From positions 4,452,026-4,516,025 of the forward strand of contig NC_066513.1 of assembly GCF_024679095.1 (NCBI RefSeq): a DNA stretch of 64,000 bases. The letters run 5' to 3'. The stretch is from Eriocheir sinensis. Lineage: Eukaryota > Arthropoda > Malacostraca > Decapoda > Varunidae. A program made the translations under genes and the position numbers. Positions 10,408-19,971 of this stretch are shown in pieces. Numbering within the stretch: position 1 is the first letter of the stretch; each line of letters begins with the position of its first letter. The notes under the pieces were generated by a model. It was not told where the DNA came from. It did not search any database and saw only the letters and a list, made by a program, of their open reading frames with translations.

Positions 10408-11209
10408 ACAGAGTAGGTGTTAAATACCTGTGCCACTCACGTGGTTTCTCGCTGCAGAGCTTCCTCAGGATGGCTTTCAGGGGACCGTGCAGCCTTTCAA
10501 TGCGACCGTTGCCACTGGGGTGGTAAGGCGTAGTAAAGATCGGCTTGACCCTCAGTAGTCGATGTAGTTCTTGCATCAGGGCTGAGGTGAATTGGGTCCC
10601 ACGATCAGACAGAACTTCACGAGGGATGCCGACTCTGGAGAAGATGGTGAGAAGAGCTTCAGCAACTGAGATAGAGTCGACATCCTTTAGTGGCAGGGCC
10701 TCAGGGAAGCCTGTGGAAAAGTCGATGAGAGTTAGGATATACCTGTGTCCGGCAGAGGAAGGAGGGGAGAGTGGTCCAACCAGATCAATGGCAACACGAG
10801 CAAAGGGCTCGGTAACGATGGGCATAGGCTGAAGGGGGGCTGGTCTTACTCGCCCCTTTTGAGAGAAGCGCTGGCACTTGTCACAAGAACGGCAGTGTAC
10901 TCTGATGTCAGTACCCATCCCAGGCCAGAAGAATTGATCGGCGACTTTCTGTTCAGTCTTGCGATGGGAGTAGTGACCAGCTAAAGGGTTCTCATGTGCT
11001 ACATTTAATACGATGGGCCGGCACTTACGTGGAACGACCAAACATAATTTTCCCAACTTCTCTGGACGCCGTGAAGTAAGGCACTTCCGGTAGAGGAGTC
11101 CTTCTTGGAAAAGGAACTGAAAGGTGGAGTTGTTGCGGGTCGATCTCTCCCGTTGCAGCCTTGGCTCGTGCGACGGACAGAGTATCGCAGGACATCTGAA
11201 GACGACCAA
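10358..11209 (-). CDS. Integrase zinc finger and catalytic core of Gmr1-like element
   Basis: Integrase inserts the cDNA. An HHCC zinc-binding domain is seen as HENPLAGHYSH then CRSCDKCQ, followed by the DDE core: VAIDLVGP, SDRGTQFTS and the glutamate in NGRIERLHG. The ORF overlaps the end of gag-protease (11025) by about 185 nt in another frame, compatible with ribosomal frameshifting or with an inactivating indel. It ends at FALRETPSDRTGFSPV, the conserved end of the gypsy integrase core, where the frame is lost. Confidence 0.87.
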   Translation of the reverse strand: MVVFRCPAILCPSHEPRLQRERSTRNNSTFQFLFQEGLLYRKCLTSRRPEKLGKLCLVVPRKCRPIVLNVAHENPLAGHYSHRKTEQKVADQFFWPGMGTDIRVHCRSCDKCQRFSQKGRVRPAPLQPMPIVTEPFARVAIDLVGPLSPPSSAGHRYILTLIDFSTGFPEALPLKDVDSISVAEALLTIFSRVGIPREVLSDRGTQFTSALMQELHRLLRVKPIFTTPYHPSGNGRIERLHGPLKAILRKLCSEKPREWHRYLTPTLFALRETPSDRTGFSPV

Positions 11210-12731
11210 ACTCCTCAGGGGTGACGGACAGTGACTGGAGATCAGGAAGATGAAGGGGATGAAGGCGCTTCATCCTAGCCGTCGAGGCTCGAGTCTCTAC
11301 TACACACACCTGTGGGGAAGTAGAGGTGACTAGAGAGTCCGGATAGACAGGGGCTGACTTGGCAAAGCTCTGGGCTGGAGGTGTAATAACGTCGGAAGCT
11401 GAGGGAAGTATAGCCGGTTCAGAAGCAGGAGGCTGAGGACCGTAGTCGAAAGCAGGGTATGGTTCCTTAGGAACCCGTACCCCAGGGACATCACCAATCA
11501 AGACGCTGGCAAACTTGGTGGGAACCCGGACTACGTCAGTCCAGCCTTCAAAGTAGGGACAACTGACGTAACAGTGGAGAACAGGGAAGGTGTCAACCCT
11601 CCCCAGGTAGTCGGCCACTTGACACCGGCGGCAGTTGGTGAGGTCGGCATCAGGGAGAACTTCGTCGGCCACGACAATGCAGGTACACCCAGAATCCCTA
11701 AAGATAGAAGAGGTCCAAGATCCATTAACAGTACCGGCAACAAAGGGTCGAGGAACACGGTGCTCAGAGAGGCAAAATCCTACCGTGAAGGGTTGAGATG
11801 GAGGACTCTCTTTGAAGGCCCGTGGATTCTTGGGACACCGGGGCCTAATGTGGCCTAACTCACCACAGCCATGACACTTGATGGTGGAGGAAGTAGTCGG
11901 TGTGGATGGCGGGCGAGCTGGTGGTGACGTCTTCGACGTGGGCTTCAAGGGTCGGGGAGCAGGTTTGGCCGAAGATCGACTGGAGTAGTGTGCCGAGGTC
12001 CAATCATCAGCTAGCTGGACTGCGCTGTCGAGAGACGAGGGTCTGTGCTCTTTGATAAAAGTGCGGAGGTCAGGACTCAAAGAAGCCAAGAACTGGTCCA
12101 GTACCATGAATTTCTTCAAGGAATCAAAATCTGCCGGAACCTTAGAAGCCTCCAACCAGCTCTGGAATAGACGGGTTAAGTGAACAGCAAACTGAGTATA
12201 ATTTTCCCCGTCTCTAATCTTGGCAGAGCGGAAATCGAGGCGATATCCGTCTGAAGTCTTCTTGAATCCTGCCAGCAAGGACATTCTCAGCGCGTCGTAA
12301 TCACTGGTAATCTCAGGAGAAAGGGAGACGTACAACTCTGCTGCTTTTCCTGTCAACAGACACCCCAACCTGACAGCATACGTATCCTGGTCGAGCTGTA
12401 ACAGTTCCGCAACTCTCTCAAAGCGAGTGAGACAGGTAGCTATATCCTCTCCGTCCTGGTATGCTGGTAACTTGGGACGAGCAGCTGCCTCAGGGATGGT
12501 GAGAGTGGCAGGCTTACCTTGCGCGGACAGACGCATTCGCTCAGTTTCAGCTGTAAGTCGAGCAAGTTCTAACCTTTCTTGTCGCTCCGCTTCTTTTTCT
12601 TTTCGATCTTGTCGCTCCGCGGCTCGTTCTTCCCGCTCGTAGGCCTGCATCTGGAAGACATATTGTCCAACGTCTGTTCCCGAGAAGCCTAATTCCACAG
12701 CCTGCTTCTTAAGTTCCTCGACGGAAGCCAT
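11025..12731 (-). CDS. Gag-protease polyprotein of Gmr1-like element
   Basis: About 568 residues from the ATG at 12731. The frame is open 63 nt further upstream, but this ATG begins the conserved MASVEELKK. Residues 30-75 form a highly charged coiled coil (EREERAAERQDRKEKEAERQ). The capsid-like segment includes YVSLSPEI and DFRSAKIRDGENYTQF. A CCHC zinc knuckle follows (CHGCGELGHIRPRC) and then an aspartic protease with FRDSGCTCIVV (DSG active site) and a flap-like FASVLIGDVPG. The frame is intact over its whole length, which is striking beside the damaged pol. Encodes the virus-like particle shell. Confidence 0.87.
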   Translation of the reverse strand: MASVEELKKQAVELGFSGTDVGQYVFQMQAYEREERAAERQDRKEKEAERQERLELARLTAETERMRLSAQGKPATLTIPEAAARPKLPAYQDGEDIATCLTRFERVAELLQLDQDTYAVRLGCLLTGKAAELYVSLSPEITSDYDALRMSLLAGFKKTSDGYRLDFRSAKIRDGENYTQFAVHLTRLFQSWLEASKVPADFDSLKKFMVLDQFLASLSPDLRTFIKEHRPSSLDSAVQLADDWTSAHYSSRSSAKPAPRPLKPTSKTSPPARPPSTPTTSSTIKCHGCGELGHIRPRCPKNPRAFKESPPSQPFTVGFCLSEHRVPRPFVAGTVNGSWTSSIFRDSGCTCIVVADEVLPDADLTNCRRCQVADYLGRVDTFPVLHCYVSCPYFEGWTDVVRVPTKFASVLIGDVPGVRVPKEPYPAFDYGPQPPASEPAILPSASDVITPPAQSFAKSAPVYPDSLVTSTSPQVCVVETRASTARMKRLHPLHLPDLQSLSVTPEEFGRLQMSCDTLSVARAKAATGEIDPQQLHLSVPFPRRTPLPEVPYFTASREVGKIMFGRST

Positions 12732-13091
12732 GGTAAAAACAAATGTAACAGAGAAATTAAGAAATACCAATACCCAAAAGAAACACCAAAACAATCAAAG
12801 CATATAAGGAAACAACACCTCGCTAAAGCCGACAAACACAACGTGGACGGCAGTAATAAGACTGTAGAAAATCTGCCAGTCTTGACACTGAAGCGATAAA
12901 AGAGATTACTCGCAGTGTACAAAAATATACAAAACAGTACACAAAAACATCAACTTACAGGAAAGGACGTCTGTAAGGAACTCACTTCCGGGCCTCAGAC
13001 AGTGAGGGAGCGCTCAAGGCGACTTCAAAGCTGAAATCCTTCCAAGGGACTGGAACAACAGATTAAACAATTAATCAGACATGTCCAAAGG

Positions 13092-13116
13092 CAAGTATCC
13101 TGGCAAGGTCGCCACA
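13092..13116 (-). promoter_or_regulatory. tRNA primer-binding site of Gmr1-like element
   Basis: On the minus strand the LTR ends ..CCCTCACA and is followed directly by TGGCGACCTTGCCAGGA, starting with the TGG complementary to a tRNA CCA end. The cognate tRNA is not identified. Confidence 0.7.
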
Positions 13117-13575
13117 TGTGAGGGAAAACGGGAGGCCACGATCTCTCGCCCTCAATATTAAGATGTAATAGCCAGGAATGCCCTAATAGCCCTTTGGAGA
13201 GGAAAACAGCACAAAATAAGGGTGAGTGTATTAATACAAACAAAGACAACAAAATGACCACAAAGTAATCAAACCACTGTAGTGTGCAAAAGGGGTTGGC
13301 CTGCTGAGTTACCAGGCTAAAGGCCAGGGAAGTGAAGTCCTTAGAAGCAGCAAGGAGCCCAGACACGCAGCTTTCCCAGTGTGACGAAGGACCAGCGTGA
13401 GGTTGAGAAGGCGAGGTGTGCACTCTGTGGTGGTGAGCTGGTGTCTGCCTTAGCCCGCCAGCCGGGCTATGACGTCGGCTCGGAAGTAGGAGGAGCCAGG
13501 GCGGTAACGAGGCCGGCAGACTTAACGAGGCCGGCAGACTTAACAAGGCCGGCAGGGCGTAGTTACACCCTCACA
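13117..13575 (-). repeat. 5' LTR of Gmr1-like element (459 bp)
   Basis: The shorter LTR of the pair; it lacks the tandem duplication and the 7998-8130 segment present in the 3' LTR. On the minus strand it starts TGTGAGGGTGTAACTACGCC. CCGAC follows immediately at 13576-13580. Confidence 0.9.
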
Positions 13576-13772
13576 CCGACATAGAACTTATTACAGTTTT
13601 TACAAGGTATTTTGTATACTACGCCTGTTGATGACGGTGGGCTGTTCTTTATCAATGATTGTTTTATTGTATTTGCATACCTGAAAGATACCTGTATATC
13701 AACTTTTCTTAGTATGGGAACTACGTCGAGAAGGTTCTTGTGATAAGGTAGCACAAGTTTTTTTTTCTCCAT
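13576..13772 (-). pseudogene. PLE GIY-YIG endonuclease, N-terminal half
   Basis: Minus-strand frame with LVLPYHKNLLDVV, then VVYKIPCKNCNKFYVG, the N-terminal half of a GIY-YIG nuclease with the CxxC insert typical of PLEs. It is interrupted after FYVG by the gypsy LTR; the next residues, GQTGKD, are found at 7757. Overlaps the end of the RT frame (13699) by a frameshift. Confidence 0.85.
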
Positions 13773-14433
13773 ATCCCGTTTTCCATTCCATGATGAAAAC
13801 GTTGTCTTGCTGTTTTGTGATACTGATTAACAACACTGGAAGGATATTTAAGGTTTTCGCCGATTTTTTTATCATACCCAATTCTTCTTCCAAGTATTCA
13901 GGGTCTGAAATCCTGTAGGCTCTTAAATACATAGAAATGAAAACTGATTTTTTTACATTAATGTGATGATTGGAAAAGAAATGAACATAGGACAGGATAT
14001 TAGTTGGCTTTCTGTATACTTTAGTTTTTAACGTATCATTTTTTCTAGTGATTTCTACATCAAGGAAAGGAATTTTGTCATTTTCTTGTTTCAAAAGTGA
14101 ACTTGATTGATGGGGCCAGTGAGTTTAATTTGTCTAGGAAGTTATTAATTGTCTGGGAAGTTTGCCAAAAACATATTATGTCATCCACGTATCTGAGCCA
14201 CACCATGTCTGGGTCCTTGATTGTGCTTAGAAGGTGCTTTTCAAAATATTCCATGTTGGCTAATACAGGAGAGAGGGGATTTCCCATAGCCATACCAAAT
14301 TTTTGTGTATAAAATTTCCCCTCAAACTCAAAGCTTGAATGTTCAATACATAAGCTTATTAGTTCTATAATATTTTTGCTGGGTATGCCATCAATATCAC
14401 TGCCTAAAATACTTGGTAGATCTGTCAAATGTA
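13699..14433 (-). pseudogene. PLE reverse transcriptase (C-terminal palm, thumb)
   Basis: Two minus-strand frames (14078-14433 and 13699-14094). Visible are KFGMAMGNPLSPVLAN and the catalytic LRYVDDIICF near 14195-14215, followed by IPFLDVEITRK and YRKPTNILSYVHFFSNH, which are PLE-specific RT motifs resembling telomerase RT. The upstream part is cut by the hAT element at 14434; residues before VHLTDLPSILG come from the hAT and do not belong. A small indel near 14085 separates the two frames. Confidence 0.87.
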
Positions 14434-15865
14434 CAGAGCGTCCGGTACCGGTACCGCACCTCCGCACCTGTATATCGTAGTACGTGCTCCCGCTCCAAAT
14501 TTTTTTTCTAAACACGCTCCGCACCACCTCCGCACGCCCGGGTACCTTTAAATTCGCGCCCTGAAAACCCTCCAAAAATTCCCCTAAAAAAAAAAAAAAA
14601 AAATAAAAAGCAATAAAAGAAATTTAAATTATTATTATTATTATTTAAATTATTTATTATTATTATATATATTATTATTATTTTTATTTTTATTATTATT
14701 TTTCATATACATTATTTAAATCATCATTATTTTCACTCATCATAATTACACTAGTATCAGTAAAATTAACAGTTTACACATACATAAATAATCAAAATCA
14801 AATAAAATTACAAAGAAATAATATTATAATTATTAAAATTATAATTAGAAGAGAATAGAAGATATAGTATAAGGAAATTATATTATATGAATTCACAATC
14901 TACAACAATTTCAAAAATGTTTCTCATTTACAAGTTGCAAAGTGCATTATAATTTGCATGTGCTGCAGAGGCTGCATCCCCTGCTCCCCACCCACACTTG
15001 CTGAGTCTGGTTGTTGCAGCTGGACCTTTTAGCCCCTGAGATATCTCCTCCAGAGAGCAGCAGCAGAGCTGGCAGCAGAGCTGAGGAGCTGAACAGTACA
15101 GCTGGGCTTGAAGGTCCAGCCAGGCATCCCTGTAGAGGGCAGGGAGGGTAGGGGGGGAGGGGGAGGGGGAGCAGGGGTGGGTCCTTCAGTGTCTCCTTTC
15201 CAGTCTCCAGTCTTTCCTTCTTGCTCCCTCTTCTCCTCCTGGGTTCCTGAGCAGAAGGAGGAACAGGGACTGGCCTTCTCACCCTCCTTCTCCTCCTCTC
15301 CTCCCCTCTCTCCTCTCCTCAGGCTGCTCCTTCCCTCCTCCCCCTGGATTCCCCGCCCCTGCTCCCTGCCTGCCTGAGGATTGAAGTGCTGGCCAGGATT
15401 GAAGTGGATTGATGTGACCATTTTTTTCATTCAGTTTTTTACGTTTTAGCAACACACGACACGTGTGTAACAAACGGAGAAACCAACACCTGAAACCGTT
15501 GCTGATCGTTGCACGTGGTGTTGTCATTGATGACCTGGACACTAGACCGGACGACAAACGGTATATTTGAAAACGGTATATGTGAATCTGAATGACGATC
15601 TGAACTCAAGTGGGAAAACAATGCATGCCAAGCACCGCCGACGACCAGACCGCGTAAAAGACTGCGAGCGCGCGCGTGTTTTGTTTTTTCATTTTTTTTC
15701 TTGAAAACCTCAGAAACCTAGGTACGGACTTAAAATACTGCCGTTCTTCACCTGTTACTTACTTTTGAAAAAAAAAACTTTCTTCGGACCTCCGCACCTC
15801 GTTTAAAGGTCCGCAGGTCCGGAGGAGCGGAGGTGCGGACAGAGGTACGGAAGTGCCCAGCTCTG
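14434..15865. mobile_element. Non-autonomous hAT element inserted in the PLE
   Basis: 1432 bp beginning CAGAGCGTCCGGTACCGG and ending ..GCCCAGCTCTG, flanked on both sides by the 8-bp duplication CAAATGTA (14426-14433 and 15866-15873). The 8-bp duplication and CAGAGC ends are diagnostic of hAT. Subterminal copies of CCGCACCTCCGC occur at both ends. The interior is AT-rich (14580-14930) and then a polypurine/polypyrimidine block (15050-15390); no transposase is recognisable, and the ORFs here are low-complexity. Confidence 0.85.
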
Positions 15866-15980
15866 CAAATGTACCATTTAGTCTGAAGATGTAATATACG
15901 AAAGTGCTTACTATATTTCTCTTTTCTTTTTCCCAGTGTGGTATGTCTACACATACGTCTTCGCGGTGAAGTGAAGCTAC

Positions 15981-16145
<165 letters not shown>

Positions 16146-16507
16146 TTTTTCCCCCTCTATCAATTGGTGACAGAAATGTTAATTTTACCTTCGTTACTGA
16201 CCTGATTCCACAATGCTTGCTTTGAAAAATCAAAGAGTTATCCATGTTTCTGTGCCGTGGAATAAAGACAAAAGTGAAAGTATTAATATTATTCTGAGAC
16301 TGGCACAGCTACCCTAATATGCCTGGCAATTTTCTAAATCCAAATTCCCTAAGAAGCCTCTGGGATCTAATACAGAAGATGCTTGTGGAATAAAGCACCT
16401 TGTAAATGCCTTGCTTGGAGTCAGTTACAACTAGGAAGACATGGAACTGTTTTTGTGCCTGTTTAGCTACAGAACCATCCTGGTTATGTTCAACAATGTC
16501 TAAAGTA

Positions 16508-16783
16508 TACGCCTCAGTGGTCTAGTGGTCAGCGTGCCTGGCTTCTATTCCGCGGGCCTCGGGTCACGTAGCTGTTCATCCTCCCTCTCGGGCTGGTCGA
16601 TAAATGGGTACCTGGGGAAACCTGGGGAAGGTAAACTGTGGTAACCCGGATGTCACACTGGCCCTGTGTCCCGGGGTAATGGGATCCCTCCCACCACAGG
16701 CTCAATGGCCAATGTTACGGAGATGAGCACCGAGGCCACGCGCTGCTACAGCGTATGCCCCCAACTTTACCTTTACCTTTAAA
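16508..16783 (+). mobile_element. tRNA-derived SINE
   Basis: A 276-bp unit with a pol III A-box match TGGTCTAGTGG (about 16518) and a degenerate B-box region around GGGTCACG about 40 bp downstream. It ends in the short repeat (CTTTAC)n CTTTAAA. Imperfect 10-bp flanks GTCTAAAGTA (16498-16507) and GTCTAAGGTA (16784-16793) are its target duplication. It has no coding capacity and would depend on a LINE for mobility. I see no intact cloverleaf, so this is not a functional tRNA gene. Confidence 0.75.
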
Positions 16784-17138
16784 GTCTAAGGTAATTAAAT
16801 AGATAAATGGCAATTATAATATTTTTGGGTGCTCATGAAGTTGACATGAGATGGCAATCATTACACATCATTTTCAATGGTTACCACTGCATTTGTAAAG
16901 ATACACTGCAATTTTTTTTATGAGAATCACATTAGCATATTTTTTTATTTGTCTTTACCTAACTTCATTGCAATAAAGAACAAATTATGTTCAAATATTC
17001 TCTCCACATATCATTCACTCAAATGGCCTCAATTACCTTGTTAACTTTTCATATTCTCAAAATTTTCCATATATATATTGTTTTGTCCTGACTTTTGTGT
17101 TGTTTGCAATTAGTATGGCATTATATAAAAAATATTAA

Positions 17139-17510
17139 TATTTCCCAAAAAGAAAATACATTGGATGGCTCAGGACTAGTGAAGATGACAGAACGGATGG
17201 TAGAATTGCTGATTCCCTGCATTGGAAACAGGATTATTTTTTAGAAGCACTTGATAAATTAAAAACAGAAACTGGGCAGCCTGCAACACGTAAAGAGGAA
17301 AAGACTGAGGGAAGTCAAAAATTTCCTGGGACATCTGCTCCTGATCCTGAGAGATATCAAGCTCTGGGTAGATCTGATGCTGCTCCACGACCAAGTGCTA
17401 CCGCATATGATCCTGTTCCAGGACCAAGTTTTGCCACATCTGATCCTGTTCCACAACCAAGTGATGCCACATCAACAATCGGATGGTGTGACCTTGAAAA
17501 TGAAAAGTAG
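17139..17510 (+). other. ATG-less open frame, candidate exon of unknown gene
   Basis: A 123-codon open frame bounded by TAA (17136) and TAG (17508). It begins YFPKRKYIGWLRTSEDD and continues through HWKQDYFLEALDKLKTE to a proline-rich tract with three diverged 11-residue units of the type DPVPGPSFATS. A pyrimidine-rich stretch ending ..GCAATTAG lies just upstream (17112) and could act as a splice acceptor. I do not recognise the family. The repeat could equally be a minisatellite without coding role. Confidence 0.3.
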
Positions 17511-17519
17511 GTTACATGT

Positions 17520-17607
<88 letters not shown>
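17520..17607. repeat. (GA)n microsatellite
   Basis: A pure GA run of about 88 bp directly after the open frame at 17139-17510. Confidence 0.97.
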
Positions 17608-17609
<2 letters not shown>

Positions 17610-17882
17610 ACAATCTATATATAATCTATAAAGGAGTTTAGAGACTTAAGTGTATGAGAGAAAAGAACTTCCTGTTTTTATAGTTGTGAATAGTTGAAGG
17701 ACAAGAGGTTACTATTATAAATGAGGAAATTTGTGTTCCGTAGATGTGTGAGTGAGTGTATAATGTGAAGGTAGTTAAGACATGCTGTATACACGACTTA
17801 AGCGATAAACTGAACAAAAGTAGCCATGACAGTAACAACAGATGAACCTAACTCAATGCATGTACACATTCACCAAACAAAA

Positions 17883-17885
<3 letters not shown>

Positions 17886-17975
<90 letters not shown>
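17886..17975. repeat. (TA)n microsatellite
   Basis: A pure TA run of about 90 bp. Nothing else is recognised in 17608-18310. Confidence 0.97.
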
Positions 17976-17980
<5 letters not shown>

Positions 17981-18432
17981 AGAGGAAAAAAATCTAGGTT
18001 TGCTCAAGCCAAAAAATACTTAAGAGACTGACAAACTTCCCAGCATACTTTCATCTGAAAGTATATAGTATACCCCCCAAAATCACTTTTGTATAAATAT
18101 ATATATATTTTTTACAGACTTCCAGCCTTCCCAGGAGCTGTTAAAGTTATATTGGAAACAAAAAGGCAGGCTTGAGAATTAGTGAAGATTATATGCCAAA
18201 AACAGATAATAGATAAGCAGTGATCAACACAATAACAAATGATCTCTTAAGGAGAGGCCACTTGTAAGTACTACCATATTTATATAAGATTAACTTATCT
18301 GAAATATTGTACATTTTTTTTTTTTTAAGTAGAGGAGACAGTGAAAGGGCGTAAAAAGAATAGAAAACAATAATGAAAAAAAAACCCGCGACTTACTGCT
18401 CCTGAATATAGCAGAGTGGCCAAAAAGAGAAA

Positions 18433-19909
18433 TCAATTTCGGGAGGAGAGGTGTCCTGATACCCTCCTCTTGAAAGAGTTCAAGTCGTAGGCAGGAGGAA
18501 ATACAGATGAGGGAATATCATTCCAGAGTTTACCAGCGTGAGGGATGAAAGAGTTAAGATGCTGGTTAACTCTTGCATAAGGGGTTTGGACAGTATAGGG
18601 ATGAGCTTGATCAGAAAGTCGTGAGAGGGGAGGCCGCAGGAGGGGGGGAGGCATGCAGTTAGCAAGTTCAGAAGAGTAGTCAGCTTGAAAATATCGATAG
18701 AAGATAGAAAGAGAGGCAACATCGCGACTGAATTTAAGAGGTAGAAGACTATCAGTAAGAGGAGAGCTGATGAAACGAAGAGCCTTAGACTCCACTCTGT
18801 CCAAGAGAGCTGTATGATTGGAGCCCCCCCCCCACACACACACGTGAGATGCATACTCCATACGAGGGCGGACAAGGACCCTGTATATGGATAGCAACTG
18901 TGCGGGGGAGAAGAACTGGCGGAGACGATACAGAACGCCCAACCTCGAGGAAGCTGATTTAGTGAGAGAGGAGATGTGAAGTTTCCAGTTAAGATTTTGA
19001 GTTAAGGATAGACCGAGGATATTCAGTGTTGAAGAGGGTAACAGCTGAGTATTGTCGAAGAATAGGGGATACGTGTTTGGAAGATTGTGTCGAGTTGAAA
19101 GGTGGAGAAATAGAGTTTTTGAGGCATTGAAACACAAGGTTCCTTCTACCCCAATCGGAAACGATAGCAAGGTCTGAGGTTAAGCGTTCCGCAGCCTCCT
19201 GTCTGGAGTCATGTACTACCTGTTGTGATGCTCTTCTATTGAAAGATGTTGAATAATGCAGAGTGGAGTCGTCGGCGTATGAGTGGACAGGACAGTTTGT
19301 TATGGAAAGAAGATAATTGATGAATAACAGGAAGAGAGTGGGTGATAGGACAGAGCCCTGTGGAACACCACTGTTGATAGGTTTAGGGGAAGAACAGTGA
19401 CCATCTACCACCGCAGAGATTAAACGGCCGGAAAGGAAACTGGAGATAGAGGAACAAAGAGAGGGATATAATCCGAAAGAGGGCAGTTTAGAAAGCAAAG
19501 ACTTGTGCCAGACTCTATCGAAGGCTTTCGATATGTCTAGCGCAACAGAAAAAGTTTCATCGAAACGGCTAAGAGAGGATGACCAAAAGTCAGTTAAGAG
19601 AGCAAGAAGATCGCCAGTAGAACCCCCCTTACGGAACCCATACTGGCGATCATATAGAAGGTTGCAAGTGGAAAGGTGATTTTGAATCTTCCAGTTAAGG
19701 ATTGATTCAAAAGCTTTAGATAGACAGGAAAGTAAAGCTATAGGGCGGTAGTTTGAGGGATTGGAACGGTCACCCCTCTTAGGCACAGGCTGTACGAAGG
19801 CGTACTTCCAGCAGGAAGGAAAGGTAGATGTTGATAGGCAGAGACGAAAGAGTTTGACCAGGCAGGGTGTCAGCACGGAAGCACAGTTTTTAAGGACAAT
19901 AGGAGGCAC
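18433..19909 (-). pseudogene. LINE B reverse transcriptase, frameshifted
   Basis: Minus-strand frames 18989-19909 and 18433-19170 together give the RT: NYRPIALLSCLSKAFE, YGFRKGGSTGDL, LDISKAFDRVWH, SGVPQGSVLSPTLF and catalytic SYADDSTLHY, then the thumb with FNASKT and C-terminal SFKRRVSGHL. The two frames overlap by about 180 nt around 18990-19170, indicating a small indel after the NLVF segment. Otherwise well preserved, and catalytic residues are present. Confidence 0.88.
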
Positions 19910-19971
19910 TCCATCAGGTCCATAAGCCTTCTGAGAGTTGAGGCCAGAGAGGGCATAGAAAACATCATTAG

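Larger units (their letters stand above)
7758..13575 (-). mobile_element. Complete Ty3/gypsy element with IN-before-RT order (Gmr1-like)
   Basis: A full insertion: LTRs at both ends with TGTGAGGG..CCCTCACA termini, a TGG-starting primer site, and a 5-bp target duplication CCGAC immediately outside (7753-7757 and 13576-13580). Internal order on the minus strand is gag, protease, integrase, reverse transcriptase, RNase H. Most Ty3/gypsy elements have integrase last; the Ty1/copia-like order is the hallmark of the Gmr1 group described from cod and other animals. Frame breaks and an altered RT catalytic motif make this copy inactive. Confidence 0.9.
7473..15950 (-). mobile_element. Penelope-like element (PLE), split by two later insertions
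   Basis: Three separated pieces (15866-15950, 13576-14433, 7473-7757) form one minus-strand PLE when the gypsy element (7758-13575) and the hAT (14434-15865) are mentally removed with one copy of each target duplication. The coding frame continues across the gypsy insertion inside the GIY-YIG endonuclease. The RT carries YVDD. The 5' half of the RT is missing or beyond recognition, so the copy is truncated as well as interrupted. Confidence 0.85.

Noticed and set aside
15029..15430. Glycine/glutamate/proline-rich ORFs in several frames
   Set aside because: Low-complexity polypurine block inside the non-autonomous hAT element.
16508..16783. Functional tRNA gene
   Set aside because: Only the A box is good; no cloverleaf or proper B box, and the unit has a repeat tail and flanking duplication, so it is a SINE.
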